Positions 1 through 6,938 of a stretch of DNA of 64,000 nucleotides are shown here, in pieces. This stretch comes from Iodobacter sp025352645 (GTDB lineage: Bacteria; Pseudomonadota; Gammaproteobacteria; Burkholderiales; Chitinibacteraceae), in NCBI RefSeq assembly GCF_033446605.1, contig NZ_JAWQUO010000021.1:1-64000 (forward strand), read 5' to 3'. A model generated the notes under the pieces. It did not search any database and had not been told where the DNA came from. It saw only the letters and a program-made list of their open reading frames with translations. Position 1 is the stretch's first letter. The number at the start of each line of letters is the position of its first letter. The position numbers were made by a program, and so were the translations under genes.

Positions 1-121
1 GTTTCAATCGTCGAGCAGACCTGTGCGCTCTGATTCCTCGATTACTCAAAGCCGTGATGCAGGCTAAACCTTGTCCAAGAGGGGTATTTCAAGCCTCAAT
101 TGAGCAAGAGACATAATCAGG
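1..121 (+). mobile_element. Right end of an IS1595-family insertion sequence (cut by window start)
   Basis: The first 121 bases are the 3' end of a transposase gene plus the right terminal inverted repeat (101-121, reading TGAGCAAGAGACATAATCAG and one further G). They match bases 2770-2890, the end of a second, longer copy, with three mismatches. The element continues left of the window, so its intactness cannot be judged. Its right edge abuts a truncated MocR-type regulator gene. Confidence 0.85.
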
Positions 122-560
122 TCAGCTTTTGCCACAGGACGTGGGGAAAGGCGGCTAGATCAGGCTGACCCGCATTAAAAGCCTGTGTGGGTTTGCTATC
201 TTGGCAGCCCCCCGCATCCACAATGCTCTGCCCACGGCGAGAGAGTTGGGCTGGGCGTTGGCTTGGCTGTTTTGATGGCAAAGACAGCGGTGTAAAAGCC
301 ACAAAACTCCCCGCGCCAATTCGCCTTTGTAAATAGCCTTCCGCCTCTAGCTGGGCATAAGCCGCCTCAACACTGCTGCGCGATATCGCTAAATCTTTAG
401 CTAAAACTCGGCTGGCAGGCAAGCGGCTACCTAGGGGTAAACGTCCAGCCAGCAAGGCTTTTCTGAGTGTTTGCGTGAGCTGGGCTTGAATACCGATGTT
501 GGTGCTGGCACAAGCAGCAAATAGCGTGGGCCAGAGAGGGGCGGAAAGTGGTTTGCTCAT
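122..560 (-). pseudogene. MocR/PdxR-type GntR-family regulator, truncated by the IS
   Basis: The first about 146 residues show a GntR-type winged helix-turn-helix (about residues 25-90, with LPASRVLAKDLAISRSSV and AYAQLEAEGYLQRRIGAGSF), a Pro/Ser/Gln-rich linker, and the opening of an aminotransferase-like domain (FNAGQPDLAAFPHVLWQKL). This is the layout of MocR regulators, normally about 450-500 residues. The reading frame runs straight into the IS1595 right end and stops a few bases inside it, so the PLP-binding part is missing. The rest may survive on the far side of the IS, outside the window. Family members usually control vitamin B6, GABA or transport genes; the target is unknown here. 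Confidence 0.8.
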
Positions 561-642
561 AAGGCTTAAATTGGTAGGAGGCAGCAGGCCAATTTACGCT
601 TAGATTATGTGTATTAGCAAGCAAGGGCCCACCATAAGTATT

Positions 643-823
643 CCTGATTATGTCTCTTGCTCATTTTTTGTCGTTTGTCTGAGCATATCAATATTAATAG
701 AGTGAACTCGTAGGGGCGCTGCTTGCTGCGCCCTTGCTGAACAGGGCGCAGCAAGCAGCGCCCCTACAGAATGTTGACCTACATGTCATATATGGCTTTT
801 TTTGAGCAAGAGGGATAATCAGG
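643..823. mobile_element. 181-bp miniature element (MITE) with IS1595-type ends
   Basis: The element is bounded by 21-bp inverted repeats (643-663 and 803-823) that differ at one or two positions from each other and match the ends of the IS1595-family copies in this window. It is flanked by a perfect 8-bp direct repeat TAAGTATT at 635-642 and 824-831, the duplication length typical of the IS1595 family. It has no coding capacity. It was probably mobilised in trans by an IS1595-type transposase. A large GC-rich hairpin lies inside it. Confidence 0.85.
710..767. repeat. 24-bp perfect inverted repeat (GC-rich hairpin) inside the miniature element
   Basis: Arms 710-733 (GTAGGGGCGCTGCTTGCTGC and CCC region) and 744-767 are perfectly complementary around a 10-base loop. 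A diverged relative lies at 19955-20006, outside any IS1595-like ends, so this is an independent repeat family that either inserted into the miniature element or was captured by it. Confidence 0.85.
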
Positions 824-851
824 TAAGTATTTATGAAACAGGAGTAGCAAA

Positions 852-1295
852 ATGACAGCATCTAGCGTTAAAAGCAGTGGCCTTGCCAGCCCCGCAGAAT
901 CCGCCACCTACCTTGCGGAAAAACTCCGCTACCACACTGATGCCGCCGATTTAGCCAGTGATTTATACGCTGCTCACCCCGATATTATTGCGCTGGATAC
1001 ACGCCAAGCGGCGGCTTATCAGGCGGGGCATATTCCAGGCGCGATTTCTTTTCCTCATGCTGAAATGGACGAGGCCAGTGTGGCGCGGCTAGATCGCAGC
1101 AAGGTGTATGTTTGCTACTGCGATGGTATTGGCTGCAATGGCTCTACATGGGGAAGCTATAAGCTAGCAAAGCTGGGCTTTACCGTAAAAGAGCTGATCG
1201 GTGGCCTCGATTTTTGGCAACGAGATGGCTTGCCACTTGCGCTGGGTAAGGAGGCAGGCAAGCTAGCTGGGCCACAAATCGAATGTGATTGTTAG
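852..1295 (+). CDS. Rhodanese-like domain protein
   Basis: A single-domain rhodanese of 147 residues, probably cytoplasmic, handling sulfane sulfur or acting as a sulfur carrier. The core shows the substrate-domain motif ALDTRQAAAYQAGHIPGAI and a catalytic loop YCDGIGCNGS in which the second Cys (about residue 90) occupies the usual active-site position; the loop is longer than the six-residue loop of classical rhodaneses and carries a further Cys. AGGAG precedes the ATG by about 8 bases. The GNAT gene downstream starts 13 bases after the stop, so the two are probably co-transcribed. The pair sits between mobile elements. The sulfur acceptor is unknown. Confidence 0.85.
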   Translation: MTASSVKSSGLASPAESATYLAEKLRYHTDAADLASDLYAAHPDIIALDTRQAAAYQAGHIPGAISFPHAEMDEASVARLDRSKVYVCYCDGIGCNGSTWGSYKLAKLGFTVKELIGGLDFWQRDGLPLALGKEAGKLAGPQIECDC

Positions 1296-1308
1296 TAAAG
1301 GAATGAGC

Positions 1309-2043
1309 ATGAATTACGAATTAAACGATTTTTATCAACCTATCGGTCTGCCATTGCTGGATTGGAAAATGCCTGTTTCTCCCCCTAAAACCGTGTTCAG
1401 TGGCTGGGGCTGCCGGGTGGAACCACTACAGTTTGAGAAGCATGGAGCAAGCCTGTGGCAAGCATTTAGCCAAGACGATGGCCGGATGTGGACGTATCTG
1501 ACATCGGGCCCTTTTGATGATTTTCAGGCCTTTGATACGTGGCTACGGCGGGTGGCTGGGCAGGATGATCCGCAGTTTTACGCCATTCTTGACGCGGCCA
1601 GTGGGGCTGCCTTGGGGCTGGCGTCTTATTTGCGCATTGATCCTGCCGCCGGATCTATCGAAGTGGGCTGGCTGCATTTCTCACCGGCCTTGCAAGGCAC
1701 ACGGCTGGCCACGGCGGCGATGCTGCTGATGATGGAAAACGTGTTTGCGCTGGGCTATCGCCGTTATGAATGGAAATGCAATGCGCTCAATGCCCCCTCC
1801 CGCCGCGCCGCCCAGCGCTTGGGCTTTAGCTTTGAAGGCGTGTTTCGCCAAGCTGCGGTTAACAGGGGCCGTAATCGGGATACGGCTTGGTTTTCGGTGA
1901 TTGATAGCGAATGGCCCGCATTACGGGATGTACTTTATTGCTGGCTGGCCGAGGATAATTTTGATGCTGGCGGCCAGCAGCGAAGGGCTTTGTCTAGCTT
2001 AACTAGGCCTTTGTTGAGTCGGCTGGATGAGGGGGAGTTATAA
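1309..2043 (+). CDS. GNAT-family N-acetyltransferase (RimJ/RimL type)
   Basis: The protein of about 244 residues has the GNAT fold signature of the RimJ/RimL-like group: a central GLASYLRIDPAAGSIEVGWL strand region, then HFSPALQGTRLATAAMLLMM (acetyl-CoA loop region) and NAPSRRAAQRLGFSFEGVFR near the C terminus. It probably acetylates an amino group on a protein, amino acid or small molecule; the substrate cannot be told. In-frame starts also exist at 1285 and 1303, but AAAGG at 1298-1302 fits the ATG at 1309. It follows the rhodanese gene closely. It ends about 40 bases before a decayed IS1595 copy. Confidence 0.85.
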   Translation: MNYELNDFYQPIGLPLLDWKMPVSPPKTVFSGWGCRVEPLQFEKHGASLWQAFSQDDGRMWTYLTSGPFDDFQAFDTWLRRVAGQDDPQFYAILDAASGAALGLASYLRIDPAAGSIEVGWLHFSPALQGTRLATAAMLLMMENVFALGYRRYEWKCNALNAPSRRAAQRLGFSFEGVFRQAAVNRGRNRDTAWFSVIDSEWPALRDVLYCWLAEDNFDAGGQQRRALSSLTRPLLSRLDEGEL

Positions 2044-2085
2044 ATACGTGACAAGCAGCGAGTCTATTGGTGTTACTTAAGTTTT

Positions 2086-2890
2086 CCTGATTATGTATTT
2101 TGCTCAAACCACCTAAAAGGCATAAGGTGAACAAACGTTCTTTTTTTGGAGTGGTCGTCATGGCAATCAACCCAATTCAGATGCAAAAGGGGTTGTCGCT
2201 GATTGATTTTTTGCCGCAGTACAGCACTCAAGCCCAATGTGAAGCGGCATTGTTCCAAGCGCGTTGGCCACAAGGGTTTCGCTGTCCCGTGTGCCAACAT
2301 GCTTGCAAACATCAAACCACGCTGGCTGTGGGAATCATAATGCATCAAACAATGCGCTAACGTGAAAGCAGCCAACCTTTAAGCGGCGATATTCGGGTTG
2401 ATGAAGCCTATCTCGGTGGTGAGTATCCAGGTGGCAAATCTGGGCGGGGCTCAGAGAACAAAACAGCCTTTGTCGCTGCCGTGAAAATGCGTAACGGCCA
2501 GCCTAACTGAGTGAGTTTTGATCCTGTTGATGGCTTCTCTTTCGCTGCCTTGATGCCTTGGGCAAGTAGCGTTACGAGCAGGGTCGTGCAGCAGCTCGGC
2601 TTTCAACGCCGCGTGGTGATTGCGCCGAAGGGGAAGGCGGGCACTGAAATTGATGCGTTTAAATGGCTCAATGTGTTGATTGGCAATCTGAAAGCCACTC
2701 TATCGGGAACGCATCATGCATTCAAATTTTCAAAATATGCGGCTCGTTATTTGGCTGAGGTGCAATACCGTTTCAATCGTCGAGCAGACCTGTGCGCTCT
2801 GACTCCTCGATTACTCAAAGCCGTTATGCAGGCTAAACCTTGTCCAAGAGGGGTATTTCAAGCCTCAATTGAGCAAGAGATATAATCAGG
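2086..2890 (+). mobile_element. Decayed IS1595-family insertion sequence
   Basis: Terminal inverted repeats lie at 2086-2106 and 2870-2890 and match those of the other elements here. The element is about 805 bp, shorter than typical members of the family (about 1 kb), because of internal deletions in the transposase gene. The flanks (TAAGTTTT on the left, AAAAGGTA on the right) are not a target duplication, so one edge may have been rearranged after insertion. Confidence 0.85.
2160..2885 (+). pseudogene. IS1595-family (ISXO2-like) transposase, broken
   Basis: In one continuous frame the gene keeps an N-terminal zinc-ribbon (GFRCPVCQHACKHQTT), then an in-frame TAA at 2358, the first part of the DDE-type domain (IRVDEAYLGGEYPGGKSGRG), an in-frame TGA near 2508, and the C-terminal part (WLNVLIGNLKATLSG, then AARYLAEVQYRFNRR). 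About 45 codons after the zinc ribbon and a stretch around the second catalytic Asp are missing relative to intact relatives. With two stops and two deletions it cannot make active transposase. GGAG precedes the ATG at 2160. Confidence 0.85.
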
Positions 2891-3387
2891 AAAAGGTAAG
2901 TCGATAATAAATTTGTGATTTATTCAGGTTTCGTCATTCCTGCTTTATTGAGAAGCCAGTCTCTATAATGATTTACCGATAAAAAAAATCGGGTATAGCG
3001 ATTTAATCAGCACTTCCATAAGAAACCTTGGGCTGGCTATTTATCACATTTAAACGTATCAAGATATTTTTTAAAAAAACAAAAAACAAGAAATACATTA
3101 ATTGCTATTGATAATAACGTGAGGAAAATAATTTCAACATCTTTTAATAATTGTTTGTTCGGGCTGCAAAAAAACATCTAAAATGCATTTCCATGTAAAA
3201 ATAGGCATATATAATCCATACGGACATTAGTAAAATAAATAAACTAAATAATCCATTGAAGATTAATCTTTTTCGCCGTCTTTCTATAATTGTTAGTTTA
3301 TTTGCCGGCTTTTTGTTTTTGTTTTTTTTCACGAAGACCCTGTATCGATGCTGGTTAGTGTTTTCATAACATCTTTATATTTTATAA
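2891..3387. other. AT-rich gap between the decayed IS and the second miniature element
   Basis: This stretch is clearly richer in A and T than the genes around it. It holds one doubtful short reading frame (3144-3332, minus strand) and no recognisable RNA or regulatory element. It looks like degraded accessory DNA. Confidence 0.5.
3144..3332 (-). CDS. Possible small membrane protein, unrecognised
   Basis: A 62-residue frame with a very basic N terminus (many Lys/Arg up to about residue 22) followed by one hydrophobic segment (about residues 24-46, LIFNGLFSLFILLMSVWIIY). The start is a GTG with no clear ribosome-binding site, and the region is AT-rich with few constraints, so this may be chance. 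If real it would be a single-pass inner-membrane peptide. No family is recognised. Confidence 0.25.
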   Translation of the reverse strand: MKKNKNKKPANKLTIIERRRKRLIFNGLFSLFILLMSVWIIYAYFYMEMHFRCFFAARTNNY

Positions 3388-3537
3388 CCTGATTATCCCT
3401 CTCGTTCAATCCTTTCAACGAAACGGAAGTGGGTATGAAGTTTTTGCATAAAATCACATCAAATAATCGTGCTTCTCACTTTTTTTCACGCGTATCAAAA
3501 TAATTATACCCCTCGTTGAGAAAGAGACATAATCAGG
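3388..3537. mobile_element. Second miniature element (150 bp) with IS1595-type ends
   Basis: Inverted ends at 3388-3408 (CCTGATTATCCCTCTCGTTC and A) and 3517-3537 (TTGAGAAAGAGACATAATCA region) match the ends of the 181-bp miniature element and the IS copies with a few changes. The interior has no coding capacity and no resemblance to the first element. No 8-bp flanking duplication is visible. Confidence 0.7.
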
Positions 3538-3689
3538 AGATCTTTTACATAAAGTAAAATGTTTTTAGCTCGAGGTTCAAGCCAAATATCTGCACCAGGT
3601 AAAATAAGCCAGGCCATTGGTTTGAAAGTTAGCAGCTCATGATTGAATGACGGCTTACCTTTGTGGCTAAACCGCCATTTAGGAGGCAA
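3538..3689 (-). pseudogene. Possible gene remnant cut by the miniature element
   Basis: The minus strand reads about 50 residues of plausible protein (it includes MAWLILPGADIWLEPRAKN) that runs into the right end of the miniature element and stops inside it. No family is recognised, and the only starts are a TTG at 3687-3689 and an internal ATG, without good ribosome-binding sites. It lies directly downstream of the VOC gene. It could equally be a chance frame. Confidence 0.25.
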
Positions 3690-3692
3690 TGA

Positions 3693-4076
3693 TTATTGAT
3701 TGCACACGATGGCTATTTTATTGCCCGTTGGATCTCTCATATAAGCCGCGTACCAATGTGGCCCATAGTGAGGGCGAAGGCCGGGTGCGCCGTCATCACT
3801 CCCGCCATTGGCCATTGCCGCAGCATAGAAGGCATCGACCTCTGCATGGGTGCTTGCGCTAAAGCCCACCATGGTTCCATTGCCCGCTGTGGCGGCTTGC
3901 TGGTTAAAAGGCTGAGCAATCCAGAGGGTGAAATTTTCGCCTTTTCCCTGCTCGGAATAAGCACGCCAGCCAGGAAAATCGAGGTGTGATTTCCAGTCAA
4001 TCGTGGCCAGCACCGCATCGTAAAATACATTGGATTTTTCTGAATCGTTACTACCTAAAGTGATATAAGTACTCAT
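3693..4076 (-). CDS. VOC (glyoxalase/bleomycin-resistance) superfamily protein
   Basis: About 127 residues with the vicinal-oxygen-chelate layout: an opening strand TYITLGSNDSEKSNVFYDAV, the FTLWIAQPFN strand, and a C-terminal HWYAAYMRDPTGNKIAIV ending characteristic of this group. Members are metal-dependent lyases or dioxygenases, or resistance proteins; the substrate is unknown. Two ATGs stand side by side; GGAG fits the second (4074-4076). A perfect 14-bp palindrome lies about 68 bases upstream and may be an operator. Confidence 0.8.
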   Translation of the reverse strand: MSTYITLGSNDSEKSNVFYDAVLATIDWKSHLDFPGWRAYSEQGKGENFTLWIAQPFNQQAATAGNGTMVGFSASTHAEVDAFYAAAMANGGSDDGAPGLRPHYGPHWYAAYMRDPTGNKIAIVCNQ

Positions 4077-4143
4077 CATGGCTCCTGAGTTTTTGGCGAT
4101 AGAGTTTACTTAGGCATGGTAAATGACTTTAGGAAAACAATGT

Positions 4144-4157
4144 AGAACGATCGTTCT
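4144..4157. promoter_or_regulatory. Perfect 14-bp palindrome AGAACGATCGTTCT upstream of the VOC gene
   Basis: The sequence is fully self-complementary and lies between the divergent-facing upstream region and the VOC gene start (4076). Its form resembles operators of TetR-family repressors. No TetR gene is visible in the window, so the regulator would be encoded elsewhere. This is inferred from shape and position only. Confidence 0.4.
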
Positions 4158-4215
4158 TTTGTGGTATTTTAACCGCAGCTAGGTACGGCACTGAAAGATA
4201 GATTGGGCTGGTTTA

Positions 4216-4554
4216 TTATTTTAACCACAGCCAGCCGCCACCAATAACCACAAGCAGGATAATCAATTTCCACCATGATGGAAATCCATTGTCGCCAATC
4301 GTTTCAAACTCTAATAAGGCAGTCAAAGCATTGCCAATCATTGTTGCGATATGCTGGCCGATGAGTAAACCAATCAGCGCAAAAATGCAGGCACTTGCGC
4401 CAATCCACTTTGCAATAGAAACATGCACTTGGCCTGGACCTAAAGTTTGTGAGTACACACCTAATAACCAAGCCATAATAAAGCCAATGACCGCACCAAA
4501 TATGGCGCCAATAAATGCTGAGGCGAGTCTTTCACTTAGGCTTATGTTTTTCAT
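4216..4554 (-). CDS. Small inner-membrane protein, unrecognised
   Basis: A 112-residue protein with three predicted membrane segments: about residues 12-33 (Gly/Ala-rich, FIGAIFGAVIGFIMAWLLG), 48-68 (ACIFALIGLLIGQHIATMIG) and 94-111 (LIILLVVIGGGWLWL). There are no catalytic motifs. Codon use resembles neighbouring genes, so it is probably a real gene. It stands alone between the VOC and nucleotidase genes. Confidence 0.6.
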   Translation of the reverse strand: MKNISLSERLASAFIGAIFGAVIGFIMAWLLGVYSQTLGPGQVHVSIAKWIGASACIFALIGLLIGQHIATMIGNALTALLEFETIGDNGFPSWWKLIILLVVIGGGWLWLK

Positions 4555-4610
4555 AATTTGAACTAAATCTAAGGTCTAATAATAGTAAGCGGCGCATGAT
4601 TGAGCCCGCC

Positions 4611-5552
4611 TTAGGGTGCTAAGTTTTTGATGCCAAAAGGAATATGCACCGATGGGGCTACGGTTGCCGCGCCTGCGAGATGCCCCGATTGGTCGTCGAA
4701 AAATAGATGTGGCTTCATCACGGCCAGTACTTTCATTTTGTCGATGCCACCGAGGAAAAAAGCATCGTTGGGCATCACGCCCCAGCTTTTCAGGGTATTC
4801 AATGCACGCTCATGCGATGGGGCATTTCTGGCGGTGACCAGCGAAACTCTGAGCCTGTTTTTGTAAGAAGGATCAGCTTTACGCTTGGCCTCTTCACAGG
4901 ATTGAATGCTGGCAACCCGCATGAAAAACGCTTTCAATGGGCCGGGGCCAAGTGGTTGATTGTTCTTTTTAACTTCATTGGCATGGAACATTTCTAGATT
5001 ATTGGTGCTGTGCATGACGGATTCTGATTCGTCGTCAGCCAGTACGCCGTCAAAGTCGAATGCAATGCGTAGGCCAGAGTCATTTGGATCATCTACGATG
5101 GCAGAATCTAGCACTCTGCCCGCTGGCAAACCTGCGGCAATGGCCGCGCGTACGTCGTCGGCATTGGCAGATAAAAATAGCGAGATATTCAAAGCAGGGA
5201 TGTATTCGTGCGGAGCCTTCCCTTGCATAAAGATGGCTCTGGTGATGCCTAGCCCATGGTGGGCGATAGATTTCATCACCCGCATGCCGGTGTCGGGGTC
5301 ATTTCTGGAAAGCAGAATCACTTCAACCAGCGGGTCGTTGATGGGGTCTTCACCTAGATCATTTAGGCTGAGTAGGCGGCGGATAAACGAAAAGGCAATT
5401 CCCTTATCCAGCGGATCACTCAAGTGTTCTTCTTGGTACTTTCGATACTGCGCTTCGCCATCACGGCGAAATACCTCGTCAGATTCATGAAGATCAAACA
5501 CGGCGCTGGATGCCACGCCGACAACCAAGCGGTTTTCTAAATTGTAAGGCAT
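4611..5552 (-). CDS. 5'-nucleotidase, cytosolic NT5C1-like family
   Basis: A 313-residue protein of the bacterial relatives of cytosolic 5'-nucleotidase I (PF06189-type), expected to remove the 5'-phosphate from nucleoside monophosphates. The HAD-like phosphatase core is visible: IAFDFDGVLADDESE (nucleophile and acid Asp, about residues 167-181), SLVTARNAPSHER (Thr/Arg motif) and LFFDDQSGHL (acidic metal motif) near the C terminus. The N-terminal half carries the family's SSAVFDLHESDEVF segment. It is monocistronic. The start ATG is followed directly by a sequence typical of the family. Confidence 0.85.
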   Translation of the reverse strand: MPYNLENRLVVGVASSAVFDLHESDEVFRRDGEAQYRKYQEEHLSDPLDKGIAFSFIRRLLSLNDLGEDPINDPLVEVILLSRNDPDTGMRVMKSIAHHGLGITRAIFMQGKAPHEYIPALNISLFLSANADDVRAAIAAGLPAGRVLDSAIVDDPNDSGLRIAFDFDGVLADDESESVMHSTNNLEMFHANEVKKNNQPLGPGPLKAFFMRVASIQSCEEAKRKADPSYKNRLRVSLVTARNAPSHERALNTLKSWGVMPNDAFFLGGIDKMKVLAVMKPHLFFDDQSGHLAGAATVAPSVHIPFGIKNLAP

Positions 5553-5752
5553 ATTGTGATGGTCTCTAGGGAAGGCCGCAGTTTTTGCTTACCGTAATCT
5601 TATCATGCCTATAACGATTACATCAGCATCGCCAATATTCCAACCCCCACCCACCTCCTACAGTTTGTAGCGAGATATTGCTTGAGCCTGCTGTGCCGTA
5701 TCCTTTAAAGTGGTTCTTTGCTGCTTTTCTGGCTACTTTCTTTGGTTTTTTT

Positions 5753-6661
5753 ATGTCTACACCGAATACTTCGCGCGGGGTTTTGTTTACTGTGCTGGCC
5801 TTTATTATTTGGGGCCTGTTTCCGCTTTATTGGAAGGCTTTGCATGGGATTGATGCGCTGCAGATTATTTCGCATCGGATTGTTTGGTCTGGTGTGTTTG
5901 TGGCGGTGATTTTAATGCTGCAAAAGAATTGGAGCTGGTTGTTACCGAGTATTAAAAATCCTCGCGTTTTGGGCGTGTTTGCGCTGTCATCCTTACTGCT
6001 GTCGCTTAATTGGCTGTTGTATATCTGGGCGGTGAACGAAAACCGTGTGGTGGATGCCAGCCTAGGATATTTTATTAATCCGCTTATTAATGTGTTGTTG
6101 GGGCGCTTGTTTTTGGGCGAGCAGCTTAGCCGCTCGCAAAGCTTTGCTGTTGGGCTAGCCGCCTTAGGTGTGCTGTGGATTACCATTGCTGCAGGTACTT
6201 TGCCGTGGATTGCGCTCTGTTTGGGCTTGAGTTTTGGCGTGTATGGGCTGCTGCGTAAAAGAGCCAGTCTGCCTTCTTTGGAGGGGCTCGCCTTAGAGAC
6301 GTTCTTAATGGCCCCATTTGCACTATCAGCCTTGCTTTGGTTTCAGTTTCAAGGGCAGGGTGCGCTGGGGAATATCAGTTGGAGCACTGATGCTTTATTG
6401 ATGGGCGCAGGCGTGGTGACGGCTTTACCGCTGTTGATGTTTGCTTCTGGGGCTAGAACGCTGAAGCTGGCGACGGTGGGTGTCATCCAATATATCGGCC
6501 CTAGTTTGCAATTATTACTGGGGGTGTGGCTGTATCAAGAGCCGTTTGGCACGGATCGCATGATTGGTTTTGCTTTGATTTGGGCTGCGTTGATTATTTA
6601 TTCTGCTGCGGGTTTGATGAGCTATTGGAAGGCTAGCCGCTTGGCTGATCAAGCGGTGTGA
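5753..6661 (+). CDS. rarD: RarD-type EamA/DMT-family permease
   Basis: About 302 residues with ten hydrophobic segments, matching the RarD subgroup of the drug/metabolite transporter superfamily (opening GVLFTVLAFIIWGLFPLYWK, then HRIVWSGVF and NENRVVDASLGYFINPL). The family sits in the inner membrane; the substrate is not established. The frame is open back to a TTG at 5678, but the ATG at 5753 gives the usual N terminus. The ribosome-binding site is weak. It faces mutY convergently across a repeat-containing gap. Confidence 0.8.
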   Translation: MSTPNTSRGVLFTVLAFIIWGLFPLYWKALHGIDALQIISHRIVWSGVFVAVILMLQKNWSWLLPSIKNPRVLGVFALSSLLLSLNWLLYIWAVNENRVVDASLGYFINPLINVLLGRLFLGEQLSRSQSFAVGLAALGVLWITIAAGTLPWIALCLGLSFGVYGLLRKRASLPSLEGLALETFLMAPFALSALLWFQFQGQGALGNISWSTDALLMGAGVVTALPLLMFASGARTLKLATVGVIQYIGPSLQLLLGVWLYQEPFGTDRMIGFALIWAALIIYSAAGLMSYWKASRLADQAV

Positions 6662-6789
6662 TGTTGTATTATTCTTTGGGCGGGTGAAGCCTGCCAAATT
6701 TAGGTCTTAAATATGCATAAACGGTGGGTTGCACTCCATGTGCGCCAATTAAAGTTACATAGAGCCTTAAAGTGCAGAAAATAGCGCTA

Positions 6790-6873
6790 AACCTTGAACC
6801 ACAGAGAAAGGCTTAAAGCTTTACTTCCTCTGTGAAACTCTGTGGGTCTCTCTGTTCTCTGTGGTTTAAGATT
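6790..6873. repeat. CACAGAG-type palindromic intergenic repeat, compact copy
   Basis: Outer arms 6794-6808 (TTGAACCACAGAGAA) and 6855-6869 are complementary at 14 of 15 positions. Inner parts (CTCTGTGAAACTCTGTG) recur in other copies at 31763-31911, 37866-38270 and 50425-50482. It could fold as a terminator for the convergent rarD and mutY transcripts. A short CTTGCACCCACCCTAC motif of another repeat family follows at about 6911. Confidence 0.75.
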
Positions 6874-6938
6874 TAACCAACTGATTCATATTATTATTTT
6901 TAGCGTAAATGGGCTTGCACCCACCCTACGATGCTTGC

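Noticed and set aside
427..624. Reading frame on the minus strand overlapping the start of the MocR gene
   Set aside because: It lies in another frame over a clear GntR HTH coding region and has no family features; treated as a shadow.
2091..2375. Minus-strand frame inside the decayed IS
   Set aside because: It is antisense to the recognisable zinc-ribbon part of the transposase and has no independent support.
1..3700. Possibility that the mobile patch is a composite transposon carrying the rhodanese and GNAT genes
   Set aside because: IS copies at both sides lie in the same orientation, but the flanking sequences show no matching 8-bp duplication, and a miniature element sits between; independent insertions explain the data more simply.
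3696..3989. Plus-strand frame near an AGGAGG sequence at 3681-3686
   Set aside because: The AGGAGG is followed by an ATG in a different frame, and the region is clearly a VOC gene on the other strand.
4960..5490. Long plus-strand frame of 176 codons
   Set aside because: It is antisense to the 5'-nucleotidase gene, whose HAD motifs are unmistakable; the product is Ser/Arg-rich as expected of an antisense shadow.
6790..6873. CRISPR-like array from repeated CACAGAG words
   Set aside because: The words form a single palindrome, not regularly spaced direct repeats with spacers; no cas genes are present.
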